A stretch of 64,000 bases of DNA from Streptomyces nymphaeiformis (lineage in GTDB: Bacteria > Actinomycetota > Actinomycetes > Streptomycetales > Streptomycetaceae). The notes under the pieces were generated by a model. That model searched no databases. It was not told the DNA's origin and was given only the letters and a program-made list of their open reading frames with translations. This document shows, piece by piece, positions 25,194 to 32,885 of the stretch. A program made the translations under genes and the position numbers. Location: NCBI RefSeq assembly GCF_014203895.1, contig NZ_JACHJY010000010.1:62001-126000 (forward strand), read 5' to 3'. Each line of letters begins with the position of its first letter. Position 1 is the first letter of the stretch.

Positions 25194-26388
25194 ACTGGCC
25201 CCCCGGGCCCTCCTCCTGATGGTCCAGTACGGAGGCGGGGCGGCGGGACGCGGGCGGCACGGGAAGGACTCCGGCCGCCTCGAGGTCCGTCCGGCCGATG
25301 CCGCCGGCAGCCGGCGCCGCCCGCTCCGGCTCCCGCGCCCCGAGCAGCGCGAGCACCGTGACCAGGTCGAGCAGCTCCGAGGTCCACTCCTGCGGCCACG
25401 CGGACGGCCCGATCGCCTCCAGGGAGCCGGGCTCCGCCGGTGCCGTCCGGTGCGCGAACCACTGCTCCAGGACCCGCACCCCGCCGACCCGGTACTCCCA
25501 GGCCTCCGCCGGCACGGGGGAGATCAGGCCCCCGCCGACATCGAGCACCTCGCCCTCGGAGTCGTACGCCATCGTCGTCGGCCGTGCCGGGACCGCCGCC
25601 CGCACATAGGGCCGGCGCCCGCCCGGCAGCCGGGGCCTCGTCCCGCTCAGGGCGCCGCGCAGCTGCACGTCGGCGAGCTCCCGGCCGAGCGCCACGCCCG
25701 CCGCCCACACCTCCGGATCCTCCGGGAGCGGGACACGGCACCCGGCGGGGGAGGGGAGGGCCGCCGCCACCGCCCACGCGAGCCAGTCGTGGGCGTCGAC
25801 CCGGCGTCCGTAGCGCCTGCCGAGGAAGTCCAGGAGACCGGGCGCGAGATTGGGCTCCCGGCCCCCGGGGCGCCGGAACAGCGGCCGGATGCGGCCCGGA
25901 CGGCCCGCCGGGGAACGGCCCTCCGGCAGCGCCGCCGTCACCAGGAGCGCGGGACCCGCCGCCCCCGGCACGTACCCCTGCTCGACGGCGAACAGCTGCG
26001 GCTCCCCGGCGACCCGCCACAGCTCCGGGCGGGCGGTGTCGATCAGCCGGTGGTCCGGCAGCAGCCACTGCTCGTCGAACGGCCCGGACGCCACCCGCAC
26101 CGGGTCCGGACACGGTCCCGACTCGCGCGCGAAACGCGTGGTGCCGGTCCGCTGCCCCGGCAGCGCGCCCACCGCGCTCGCCGGCGTCCGTGCCCGGCTC
26201 GGCCGGAACAGTGCCTCCCGCTCGGCCCCCTCGGCAGCCACCAGCCGGCCCCACCGGGCCCGCAGCGTCCGGACGTCGGGGGCGACGATCCACGACCGCC
26301 CGAACCGCAGCGGGGCCACGGACCACGGCATCAGCTCGTCGAGAAGCGGCAACTCGTCGAGACGTACGTCTTCCGTCACGCCCCGCAT
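25180..26388 (-). CDS. Stand-alone type ISP restriction-modification C-terminal (specificity-like) protein
   Basis: A 402-aa cytosolic protein resembling the C-terminal domain of type ISP restriction-modification enzymes: GPFDEQWLLPDHRLIDTARPELW, NLAPGLLDFLGRRYGRRV, DWLAWAVAAAL, CRVPLPEDPEVWAAGVALGREL, and AWEYRVGGVRVLEQWFAHR, EWTSELLDLVTVLALL. In full enzymes this part follows nuclease, helicase and N6-adenine methylase domains and recognises DNA. Here no methylase motif (NPPY) or helicase is attached or adjacent. Start taken at the ATG of MRGVTEDV; longer frames run through a shadow of the upstream gene. It may be a domesticated DNA-binding module. Confidence 0.78.
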   Translation of the reverse strand: MRGVTEDVRLDELPLLDELMPWSVAPLRFGRSWIVAPDVRTLRARWGRLVAAEGAEREALFRPSRARTPASAVGALPGQRTGTTRFARESGPCPDPVRVASGPFDEQWLLPDHRLIDTARPELWRVAGEPQLFAVEQGYVPGAAGPALLVTAALPEGRSPAGRPGRIRPLFRRPGGREPNLAPGLLDFLGRRYGRRVDAHDWLAWAVAAALPSPAGCRVPLPEDPEVWAAGVALGRELADVQLRGALSGTRPRLPGGRRPYVRAAVPARPTTMAYDSEGEVLDVGGGLISPVPAEAWEYRVGGVRVLEQWFAHRTAPAEPGSLEAIGPSAWPQEWTSELLDLVTVLALLGAREPERAAPAAGGIGRTDLEAAGVLPVPPASRRPASVLDHQEEGPGGQFMLL

Positions 26389-26441
26389 GCTAACGACGGC
26401 GGTCCGTACGGGGCCAGCGTCGGCCGCGTCCGGCGGACCCG

Positions 26442-27425
26442 TCAGCGGCGGCGCCGGCGGCGGCGGGGCCGGGGTTCCGGCCGAGCCGCCGGTTCGAGCG
26501 GTGCGAGGTCCTCCAAGAGCCGGCGGTACGCCTCGGGATCCCGCTCGAAGTCCGCCCCGGCCGCGAGGGCGGCCCGGTCGGCGTCCTGCCCCCGGAGCAG
26601 GTCGACCGAGGTCTGCGCGAACCGCTCCCGCAGGCCCTGCCGTTCGGCGTCGGCCAGCAGTCGGCGCAGTTCGGCGACCGCGGCCTCGGCGTCGGCGCGG
26701 GCCGCCGGTCCGGCCTGGAGCCTGTTGCGCAGCCCGGCGGCGGGGGCGGCCTCCTCCAGCAGCGGGTGCAGCCGTTCCGCGAGGTCCCGGGCGGTCGCCG
26801 CCGCCTCGTACGCCTGCGGTCCGGCCTCCCGCAGCACCCACAGGGCGCGGACCGGTCCGGGGTCGGGCGCCGCGCCGAGCTCCCCCCTCCGCTCGGCGTC
26901 CCGCACCGCGTCCACCGCCCGCACGTAGTCCTCGGACACCCACCCGGCGGCCTCGGCCAGCCTGATCGCGCGGCGCACGAGTCGCGCCTCCACGCCGAGG
27001 ACCCGGGGGAGGGCACGGAGGTTCCCGCCGACCAGCCCGGTCAGGATGAGCAGCACCCCCAGGAGCAGCAGGGTGTCCTCCGCGGAGTGCCTGTCGGCTT
27101 CGGGGTCCTCCAGGTCGCCCCGGTCGGGCCCCTCGGTGAACATGAAGGCGGTCTCCCAGCCGTAGCCGCGGCTGTCCGGATAATCCGGCGCCTTGAGGGA
27201 GGAGGCCCGGCCGGGATCGCAGTGGTACGGACCCTCCCGCGTCTTCTTCTGATACGGGTCGCTCCACCGGACCCGACAGGTGCCGTCGGCCTTCTCGTCG
27301 ATCACCGCCAGGTCGATCTGGCGTGCCGCGGGTAGGTCCGGTTCGGTGGCGTACAGCCACACCGAACAGGCGAAGAGCGCGAAGCCCGCCGTCGCGATCC
27401 AACGGAATAACGGTACGTGTCGCAT
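26442..27425 (-). CDS. Membrane protein of unknown function
   Basis: A 327-aa protein. One helix lies near the N-terminus (WIATAGFALFACSVWLYAT), then an extracytoplasmic stretch of about 80 residues with two cysteines (GTCRVRW and YHCDPG), a second helix (TLLLLGVLLILTGLVGG), and a long helical cytoplasmic domain rich in Ala, Arg and Glu that probably forms coiled coil. It ends in a polyarginine tail (PRPRRRRRRR). I do not recognise a family. Start at the ATG of MRHVPLF. It lies 53 bp upstream of the type ISP-like gene on the same strand. Confidence 0.75.
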   Translation of the reverse strand: MRHVPLFRWIATAGFALFACSVWLYATEPDLPAARQIDLAVIDEKADGTCRVRWSDPYQKKTREGPYHCDPGRASSLKAPDYPDSRGYGWETAFMFTEGPDRGDLEDPEADRHSAEDTLLLLGVLLILTGLVGGNLRALPRVLGVEARLVRRAIRLAEAAGWVSEDYVRAVDAVRDAERRGELGAAPDPGPVRALWVLREAGPQAYEAAATARDLAERLHPLLEEAAPAAGLRNRLQAGPAARADAEAAVAELRRLLADAERQGLRERFAQTSVDLLRGQDADRAALAAGADFERDPEAYRRLLEDLAPLEPAARPEPRPRRRRRRR

Positions 27426-27541
27426 TCGGTCATCCCCCGCCGTCAGCCTCTCGTCAGGCGGGCGCCCGCGTGAAGGGGACGGCCCGGGCGACGTACCGGC
27501 GCCGCCGTTGCCCGGCACCGGCAACAGCAGGCCCCGAGGCC

Positions 27542-28291
27542 TCAGTGCGCTTCCACCGTGACCGTGAAGGAGAAGCGGTCGCCGCGGTAGCGGATGCGGG
27601 CCACGTCGACGACGCGGCCGTCCTCGTCGTAGGTCACGCCCGTGTAGTGGAGGATCGGGGAGAGCAGCGGGACCTGGAGGAGGCCCGCCGTCTCCGGGTC
27701 CGCGAGGCGGGCCTCGACCGTGTCCGTGATGCGGCTGATGCGCACCCCGACGACGTCCCGCAGCACCTTCGTCATCGGCCAGCGCTCCAGATCCGCCGGG
27801 TCGATCGCCTCGGCGAGCTCGGGCCGCACCGCGTTCTCCGCCCAGTTCGTCGGCTCGCCGCTCTCCCCGTCGCTGCGCAGCCGCCGGTACGCCACGACCT
27901 CCGGCACGTCGGGGAAGAACTCCGCGAGCTCCCCGGGCACCGGCTCCGTGGAGTGCCCGAGGACCGTCGTCCGCTCGCCCGACTGCTGGGCCACGATCGC
28001 GTCGATCGAGCCGAGCAGCCGGCGCGGGGTGGACCGCCGGGCGCCCGGCTCGATGAAGGTCCCGCGCCGCCGGTGCCGGCTGATCAGGCCCTCCTCCTCC
28101 AGTTCCTTGAGGGCCTGGCGCATGGTCAGCACGCTCACGCCGTAGTGGGCGGCGAGCTGCTCCTCGGTGGGCAGCCGCAGCGAGGCGTCGGGCGTGCGGC
28201 CCAGTATCGAGGCGCGCAGCGACTGCGAGACCTGATACCAGAGCGGCAGCTTGCGGTTCAGGACCAGCGAGTCGGGAGCGAAGGCGGTCAC
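27542..28291 (-). CDS. GntR-family regulator with UTRA domain (HutC type)
   Basis: A 249-aa regulator. The winged helix is at about 15-80 (LPLWYQVSQSLRASILGR... LPTEEQLAAHYGVSVLTMRQALKELEEEGLI), and the UTRA ligand domain fills the rest (VVAYRRLRSDG, LQVPLLSPILHYTGVTYDEDGRVVDVARIRYRGDRFSF). GTG start. It follows hmgA by 40 bp on the same strand, so it is likely co-transcribed and may control aromatic amino-acid catabolism in response to homogentisate or a related acid. That role is inferred from position. Confidence 0.9.
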   Translation of the reverse strand: MTAFAPDSLVLNRKLPLWYQVSQSLRASILGRTPDASLRLPTEEQLAAHYGVSVLTMRQALKELEEEGLISRHRRRGTFIEPGARRSTPRRLLGSIDAIVAQQSGERTTVLGHSTEPVPGELAEFFPDVPEVVAYRRLRSDGESGEPTNWAENAVRPELAEAIDPADLERWPMTKVLRDVVGVRISRITDTVEARLADPETAGLLQVPLLSPILHYTGVTYDEDGRVVDVARIRYRGDRFSFTVTVEAH

Positions 28292-28331
28292 GGGTTCTCC
28301 GTACGAAGGCTACGGGCTTACGGCCGCGACA

Positions 28332-29645
28332 TTACGGCCGGAAGTGGCGCTCAAGACCCTGCCATACGTCGTCGTATCCCTTCTGCAGGTGGTCGGCGGC
28401 CGCGGCCTGCGGGGTCGTGGTCACCGGCCAGCGGGTCTCGAACATGAAGGCAAGGCCGTCGTCGATCTTCTGCGGCTTCAGCTCGGCGGCGCTGGCCCTG
28501 TCGAAGGTCTCCCGGTCGGGGCCGTGCGCGGACATCATGTTGTGCAGCGAGCCGCCGCCCGGCACGAAACCTTCCGCCTTCGCGTCGTACGCGCCCTCGA
28601 TGAGGCCCATGTACTCGCTCATCACGTTCCGGTGGAAGTACGGCGGGCGGAAGGTGTCCTCGCCGACCAGCCAGCGCGGGGCGAAGACCACGAAGTCGAC
28701 GCCCGCGAGCCCCGGGGTGTCGGAGGGCGAGGTGAGGACCGTGAAGATCGACGGGTCGGGGTGGTCGTAGGAGATCGTCCCGATGACGTTGAAGCGGCGC
28801 AGGTCGTAGACGTACGGGGTGTGGTTGCCGTGCCAGGCGACGACGTCGAGCGGCGAGTGGCCGTACGTCGCCGACCAGAGGTTGCCGCAGTACTTGTTGA
28901 CCACCTCGACCGGGCCCTCGACGTCCTCGTAGGCGGCGACCGGGGCGCGGAAGTCACGGGCGTTGGCCAGACCGTTGGCGCCGATCGGGCCGAGGTCCGG
29001 CAGCTGGAACGGCGCGCCGTAGTTCTCGCACACGTAACCGCGGGCCGTCTCGTCGAGCAGCTCGACACGGAAGCGGACACCGCGCGGGATCAGCGCCACC
29101 TCGCCCGGGTACGCGGCGAGCAGGCCCAGCTCGGTGCGGAGGAGGAGGCCGCCGCGCTCCGGGACGATCAGCAGCTCGCCGTCGGCGTCGCCGAAGACCC
29201 GCTCCATGGAGGCGTTGGCGTGGTAGAGGTGCACGGCCATGCCGGTGCGCTGCGTCACGTCGCCGTTGCCGCCGAGGGTCCACAGGCCGGCCAGCCAGTC
29301 GGTGCCCGGCGCCGGCTCCGGCAGCGGGTTCCAGCGCAGCCGGTTGGGGTCGGGCACGGTCTCGGTGAAGGGGGCCCCGGCGAGGGTGTCGTTGTCGATC
29401 CGGGTGAACGGCGGGTGCGCTGCCGAGGGGCGGATCCGGTAGAGCCAGGAGCGGCGGTTGTGGGACCGCGGCTCCGTGAAGGCGCTGCCGCTGAGCTGCT
29501 CGGCGTAGAGGCCGAGGGGTGCGCGCTGCGGCGAGTTACGGCCGTCCGGCAGTGCGCCGGGGACCGCCTCCGAGCTGTGCTCGTTGCCGAAACCGGTGCT
29601 GTAGGTGAGCGCCTCGGCCGTCTTCCTGGCCTGCTCCGTGGTCAT
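28332..29645 (-). CDS. hmgA: Homogentisate 1,2-dioxygenase
   Basis: Non-heme iron dioxygenase of tyrosine/phenylalanine degradation that opens the homogentisate ring to maleylacetoacetate. The 437-aa protein matches the family along its length: TGFGNEHSSEAVPGALP at the start, QRAPLGLYAEQLSGSAFT, and the iron site YFHRNVMSEYMGL (His and Glu ligands) plus SAHGPD (third His). All ligands are present. ATG start. Maleylacetoacetate isomerase and fumarylacetoacetase genes are not in the window. A long inverted repeat lies 28 bp upstream of the start. Confidence 0.97.
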   Translation of the reverse strand: MTTEQARKTAEALTYSTGFGNEHSSEAVPGALPDGRNSPQRAPLGLYAEQLSGSAFTEPRSHNRRSWLYRIRPSAAHPPFTRIDNDTLAGAPFTETVPDPNRLRWNPLPEPAPGTDWLAGLWTLGGNGDVTQRTGMAVHLYHANASMERVFGDADGELLIVPERGGLLLRTELGLLAAYPGEVALIPRGVRFRVELLDETARGYVCENYGAPFQLPDLGPIGANGLANARDFRAPVAAYEDVEGPVEVVNKYCGNLWSATYGHSPLDVVAWHGNHTPYVYDLRRFNVIGTISYDHPDPSIFTVLTSPSDTPGLAGVDFVVFAPRWLVGEDTFRPPYFHRNVMSEYMGLIEGAYDAKAEGFVPGGGSLHNMMSAHGPDRETFDRASAAELKPQKIDDGLAFMFETRWPVTTTPQAAAADHLQKGYDDVWQGLERHFRP

Positions 29646-29672
29646 CGACCGCTCCTGTCCTGAGCCCGCAAG

Positions 29673-29700
29673 GGAATCCTATGGATGACCGTAGGATTCC
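29673..29700. promoter_or_regulatory. hmgA operator candidate: 9-bp arms, 10-bp spacer
   Basis: GGAATCCTA (29673-29681), spacer TGGATGACCG, TAGGATTCC (29692-29700); arms are perfect. It sits just upstream of hmgA and 109 bp from the divergent gene at 29809. Arm-to-arm spacing suits a dimer binding two successive major grooves. Confidence 0.75.
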
Positions 29701-29808
29701 GCGCGCCCTACGTCAACGGGGCACCGACGGTCCGCGCTCGGATCGGTACGTGCACAGGGGGTGCGCGAGGGGGTCAAAAAAGATGAACAGTGCTCTACTC
29801 TCTCGCGC

Positions 29809-31893
29809 ATGTCGTGGACCTCGTGGACCCGAAGATTCGTCTCCGTGCTCTCGGTCGTGCTCGTGGCGCTCGCCGCGGCCCTGTTCACCGCTCCCCTCGC
29901 CCAGGCCCACGAGGAGCGGCCCGTCACCCTCCCCGACGGAACCGGCAGCGTGCCGGAACTCCGCACCGGCGAACCCGACCTCCTCGTCTGCAAGACCGAC
30001 CGCGCCGACTTCGAACGCCGGATCTCCGGCTTCCCGGCCGCCCTCAAGGCCCGCAACCTCGCCCTCTTCGAACGCTGCACCCGCACCGGCCACCGCCACC
30101 TCCAGCAGGCCGTCGACGCCGTCGACCGGCCCGGCCTCACCATCGCGGTCCTCCCCGGCCTCTACGAGGAGGAGCCCTCCCTGCCGCCGCCCACCGGCGC
30201 CTGCGCCGGGCTCAAGGCCCGCAAGTCCGCACTCGGCTACCAGATCCTCAGCTACGCCCAGCAGCGGCAGTGCCCGCACAACCAGAACCTCGTCGCGATC
30301 CTCGGCAAGAAGAACCTCCAGATCGAAGGCACCGGCGCCTCCCGCCTCGACGTCGTCATCGACGCCAAGTACCAGAAACTCAACGCCATCCGCGCCGACG
30401 GCTCCGACGGCGTCTACTTCCGCAACTTCACCGCCCAGCGCACCACCTTCAACTCCCTGTACGTGCTCGCCGCCGACGGCTTCGTCATCGACGACGTCCT
30501 CACCCGCTGGAACGACGAGTACGGCTTCCTGACCTTCGCCTCCGACCACGGCCTCTACAAGAACTGCGAGTCCTACGGGAACGGCGACTCCGGCATCTAC
30601 CCCGGCTCGGCCTCGAACATCAACGACGGTTACGGCTACGACGTCCCCCGCTACTCCATCGAGATCACCGGCTGCCGCAGCCACCACAACATGGTCGGCT
30701 ACTCCGGCACCGCCGGAGACTCGGTCTGGGTCCACGACAACGAGTTCGACCACAACATGGGCGGCGCCTCCATGGACTCCGCCTTCCCCGGCCACCCCGG
30801 ACTCCCGCAGAACCACGCCCGCTTCGAACGCAACCTGATCCACGACAACAACCAGAACTACTACCCCAACGTCGCCGACGGCACCTGCGCCAAGCCGCCC
30901 GTCGACCGCGGCTACGAACAGGGCGTCGTCTGCCCCCAGATCTCCATGCCGCCCGGCACCGGCATCATCACCGCCGGCGGCAACTGGAACCTCTACGAGA
31001 ACAACTGGGTCTACGGCCACCAGCGCGCCGCCTTCTTCCTCAGCGCCGTCCCCGCCTTCATCCGCGGCGAGTCCGCCTGGGGCAAGCAGACCGACACCTC
31101 CCACCACAACCGCTACGCCGGCAACCACCTCGGCGTCGACAAGGCCGGCCACGCCCGCCCCAACCGCACCGACGTCTGGTGGGACGGCCAGGGCGGCGGC
31201 AACTGCTGGCAGTCCGACGCCGGCCCCACCACCCCCGGCTCCTTGCCCGCCTGCGGGACCCGCCGCGGCGACGTCTCCGGCTCCACCGACCGGCTCGTCG
31301 GCGAACCCGTCAAACTCGCCCAGCTCCTCGTCTGCGCCGACTACAACGTCCAGGCGCGCCGTCTCCCGGCAGGCTGCGACTGGTACGGCGCCCGGGGCCT
31401 CCAGCGCGTCGAGACCCAGCTCGCCCTCGCCGGCGCCCTCGTCCTCGCCCTCGTCGGCGGCGCCCTCTGGTGGCGGCGCCTCCGCGGCAACCGGCTCGCC
31501 GGCGCGGCCGCCCTCCTCGGCCTCGCGGGCCTCGCCCTCGACGTCGCCGGCTCGACCCTCGCCCTCACCCCGACCGTCCTCCCCTCCGTCGCGCTGCTCC
31601 TCATGGGTGCCTGGTGGACCCTCACCGGCCTCGCCCTGCGCCCCACCCGCCCCGTCTTCGCCTGGACCACGGTGGCCCTCGGCGCCCTCACCCTCCTCGA
31701 CGCCTTCGACAAGGCGGTCCTCATGCTCCCCGGCATCCCCGTCAGCCCCGCCTGGCTCCGCCTCCTGCTCGGCATCGTCTGGGTCCTGTGGGCAGTGACC
31801 GCCGCGGGCACGCGCACCCCGCGCCCGACAGAGCCCCCGGCCGAACCCCCGACGGAGCCTCCGGCCGCCCACCCGGAAGAGGCGACGGCATGA
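29809..31893 (+). CDS. Exported right-handed beta-helix protein with C-terminal membrane domain
   Basis: A 694-aa protein. Signal peptide to AQA (about 33), then a NosD-like parallel beta-helix (about 100-480) with repeated short strands: NLQIEGTGASRLDVVIDA, GVYFRNFTAQRTTF, GFVIDDVLTRW, SIEITGCRSHHNMVG, SVWVHDNEFDHN, NWNLYENNWVYGH. Four hydrophobic helices follow (about 540-670), then a Pro/Glu tail. No catalytic residues of pectate lyases are evident. I chose the ATG at 29809; no Shine-Dalgarno is present and TACTCT lies 7 nt upstream, which suggests a leaderless mRNA. Its stop overlaps the next ATG (ATGA). Function unknown; it may bind glycan or metal at the cell surface. Confidence 0.82.
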   Translation: MSWTSWTRRFVSVLSVVLVALAAALFTAPLAQAHEERPVTLPDGTGSVPELRTGEPDLLVCKTDRADFERRISGFPAALKARNLALFERCTRTGHRHLQQAVDAVDRPGLTIAVLPGLYEEEPSLPPPTGACAGLKARKSALGYQILSYAQQRQCPHNQNLVAILGKKNLQIEGTGASRLDVVIDAKYQKLNAIRADGSDGVYFRNFTAQRTTFNSLYVLAADGFVIDDVLTRWNDEYGFLTFASDHGLYKNCESYGNGDSGIYPGSASNINDGYGYDVPRYSIEITGCRSHHNMVGYSGTAGDSVWVHDNEFDHNMGGASMDSAFPGHPGLPQNHARFERNLIHDNNQNYYPNVADGTCAKPPVDRGYEQGVVCPQISMPPGTGIITAGGNWNLYENNWVYGHQRAAFFLSAVPAFIRGESAWGKQTDTSHHNRYAGNHLGVDKAGHARPNRTDVWWDGQGGGNCWQSDAGPTTPGSLPACGTRRGDVSGSTDRLVGEPVKLAQLLVCADYNVQARRLPAGCDWYGARGLQRVETQLALAGALVLALVGGALWWRRLRGNRLAGAAALLGLAGLALDVAGSTLALTPTVLPSVALLLMGAWWTLTGLALRPTRPVFAWTTVALGALTLLDAFDKAVLMLPGIPVSPAWLRLLLGIVWVLWAVTAAGTRTPRPTEPPAEPPTEPPAAHPEEATA

Positions 31894-32885
31894 GGGCCCG
31901 GCGAGCCGAGGGGCCCTCGGGTGCCGCCGGACCCGTGCCCGGACCCGTGCCCGGACCCGTGCCCGGACCCGCACCCGCACTCGTGCCCGGACCCGCACCC
32001 GCACTCGTGCCCGTGCCCGTGGCAGCACCCGCGCGCGCTGCCACGGCATCCGCGCGCGCCGCCCTCCGCCCGGTCGGAGCCGTACGCCCCCTCGTCGCCC
32101 TCGTCGCCGCCGCCCTGCTCCTCGTGGGCTGCGGCGGCCGGGCCACCACCCATCACAAGCCCGGCACCAGCCACCAGGAGGCCACCGGCAGCAGCGGCAC
32201 CCTGCTCGCGGCCCGGGACGAGGACGGGCACCGGCTCCGTGAACTCCCCGCGGCGGACGCGCCCACCGTCAGGGTCGAGGCCCGCCCCGACTCCGAGGGC
32301 GGCTGGAACGTCCACCTCACGGTGGAGAGGTTCCGCTTCACCCCGGAGAGCACCGGCGGCGCGGCCCTCCCGGGCCGGGGCCACGCCCGCCTCCTCGTCG
32401 ACGGCCGGGAGACCGCCCGCCTGTACGGCCCCTGGGGCTACGTGCCCCCGGGCGCCCACACCCTGACCGTCCGGCTCCACGCGGACGACCACACCGTCTG
32501 GGCCGTCGCCGGCGCCCCCGTCCAGGCCACCGTCCGCCTCGGCGCCACCCCCGCCACCGCGGCCCCCTCCTCCGCCCCGGCCGCGTCCGCCTCCGCCCCG
32601 CCGAGCACCGCGCCCACCGACCCGGGCCGGACCGTCACCCTCGCCATCACCGGAACGACCGTCCAACCACCTCCCTCCCGCATCGAGTTGAAGAAAGGCG
32701 AGCGCCTCACCCTCCGTATCACCGGCGATCGCGCCGACACCGTCCATGTGCACGGCTACGACCGTGAACTCCCCCTCTCTCCCGGCACCCCAGCGACGCT
32801 CACCCTCACCGTCGACCGCACCGGTCTCTTCGAGGTCGAGACGCACGAGTCCGGACTCGTGCTGACCCAACTCGTCGTCCGATGA
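31890..32885 (+). CDS. Cupredoxin-like lipoprotein with Pro-Val-Pro-Gly repeat leader
   Basis: A 331-aa protein. It opens with a Pro/Val/Ala/Gly-rich segment (residues 15-45) encoded by a 12-bp tandem repeat, then a hydrophobic stretch and lipobox LLLVGC ending at Cys81. The middle (WNVHLTVERFRFTPES... GRGHARLLVDGRETARLYGPW) resembles a beta-sandwich used for metal or ligand binding. The C-terminus (TVTLAITGTTVQPPPSRIELKKGERLTLRITGDRADTVHVHGYD) is a cupredoxin-like domain with a His-x-His. The ATG overlaps the upstream stop, but a signal peptide 65 residues into the chain is odd; an internal GTG start nearer the lipobox is possible. Confidence 0.78.
   Translation: MRARRAEGPSGAAGPVPGPVPGPVPGPAPALVPGPAPALVPVPVAAPARAATASARAALRPVGAVRPLVALVAAALLLVGCGGRATTHHKPGTSHQEATGSSGTLLAARDEDGHRLRELPAADAPTVRVEARPDSEGGWNVHLTVERFRFTPESTGGAALPGRGHARLLVDGRETARLYGPWGYVPPGAHTLTVRLHADDHTVWAVAGAPVQATVRLGATPATAAPSSAPAASASAPPSTAPTDPGRTVTLAITGTTVQPPPSRIELKKGERLTLRITGDRADTVHVHGYDRELPLSPGTPATLTLTVDRTGLFEVETHESGLVLTQLVVR
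31929..32012 (+). repeat. Seven 12-bp tandem repeats
   Basis: Seven units of a GGACCCGTGCCC-type 12-mer (84 bp): three identical, then variants GGACCCGCACCC and GCACTCGTGCCC. They encode Gly-Pro-Val-Pro and Ala-Leu-Val-Pro steps. Being a multiple of 3, copy changes keep frame. Confidence 0.9.

Noticed and set aside
26389..27402. N-terminal extension giving a 740-aa type ISP-like protein
   Set aside because: The added 338 residues are an out-of-frame shadow of the membrane-protein gene, Arg/Gly/Pro-rich and without methylase motifs.
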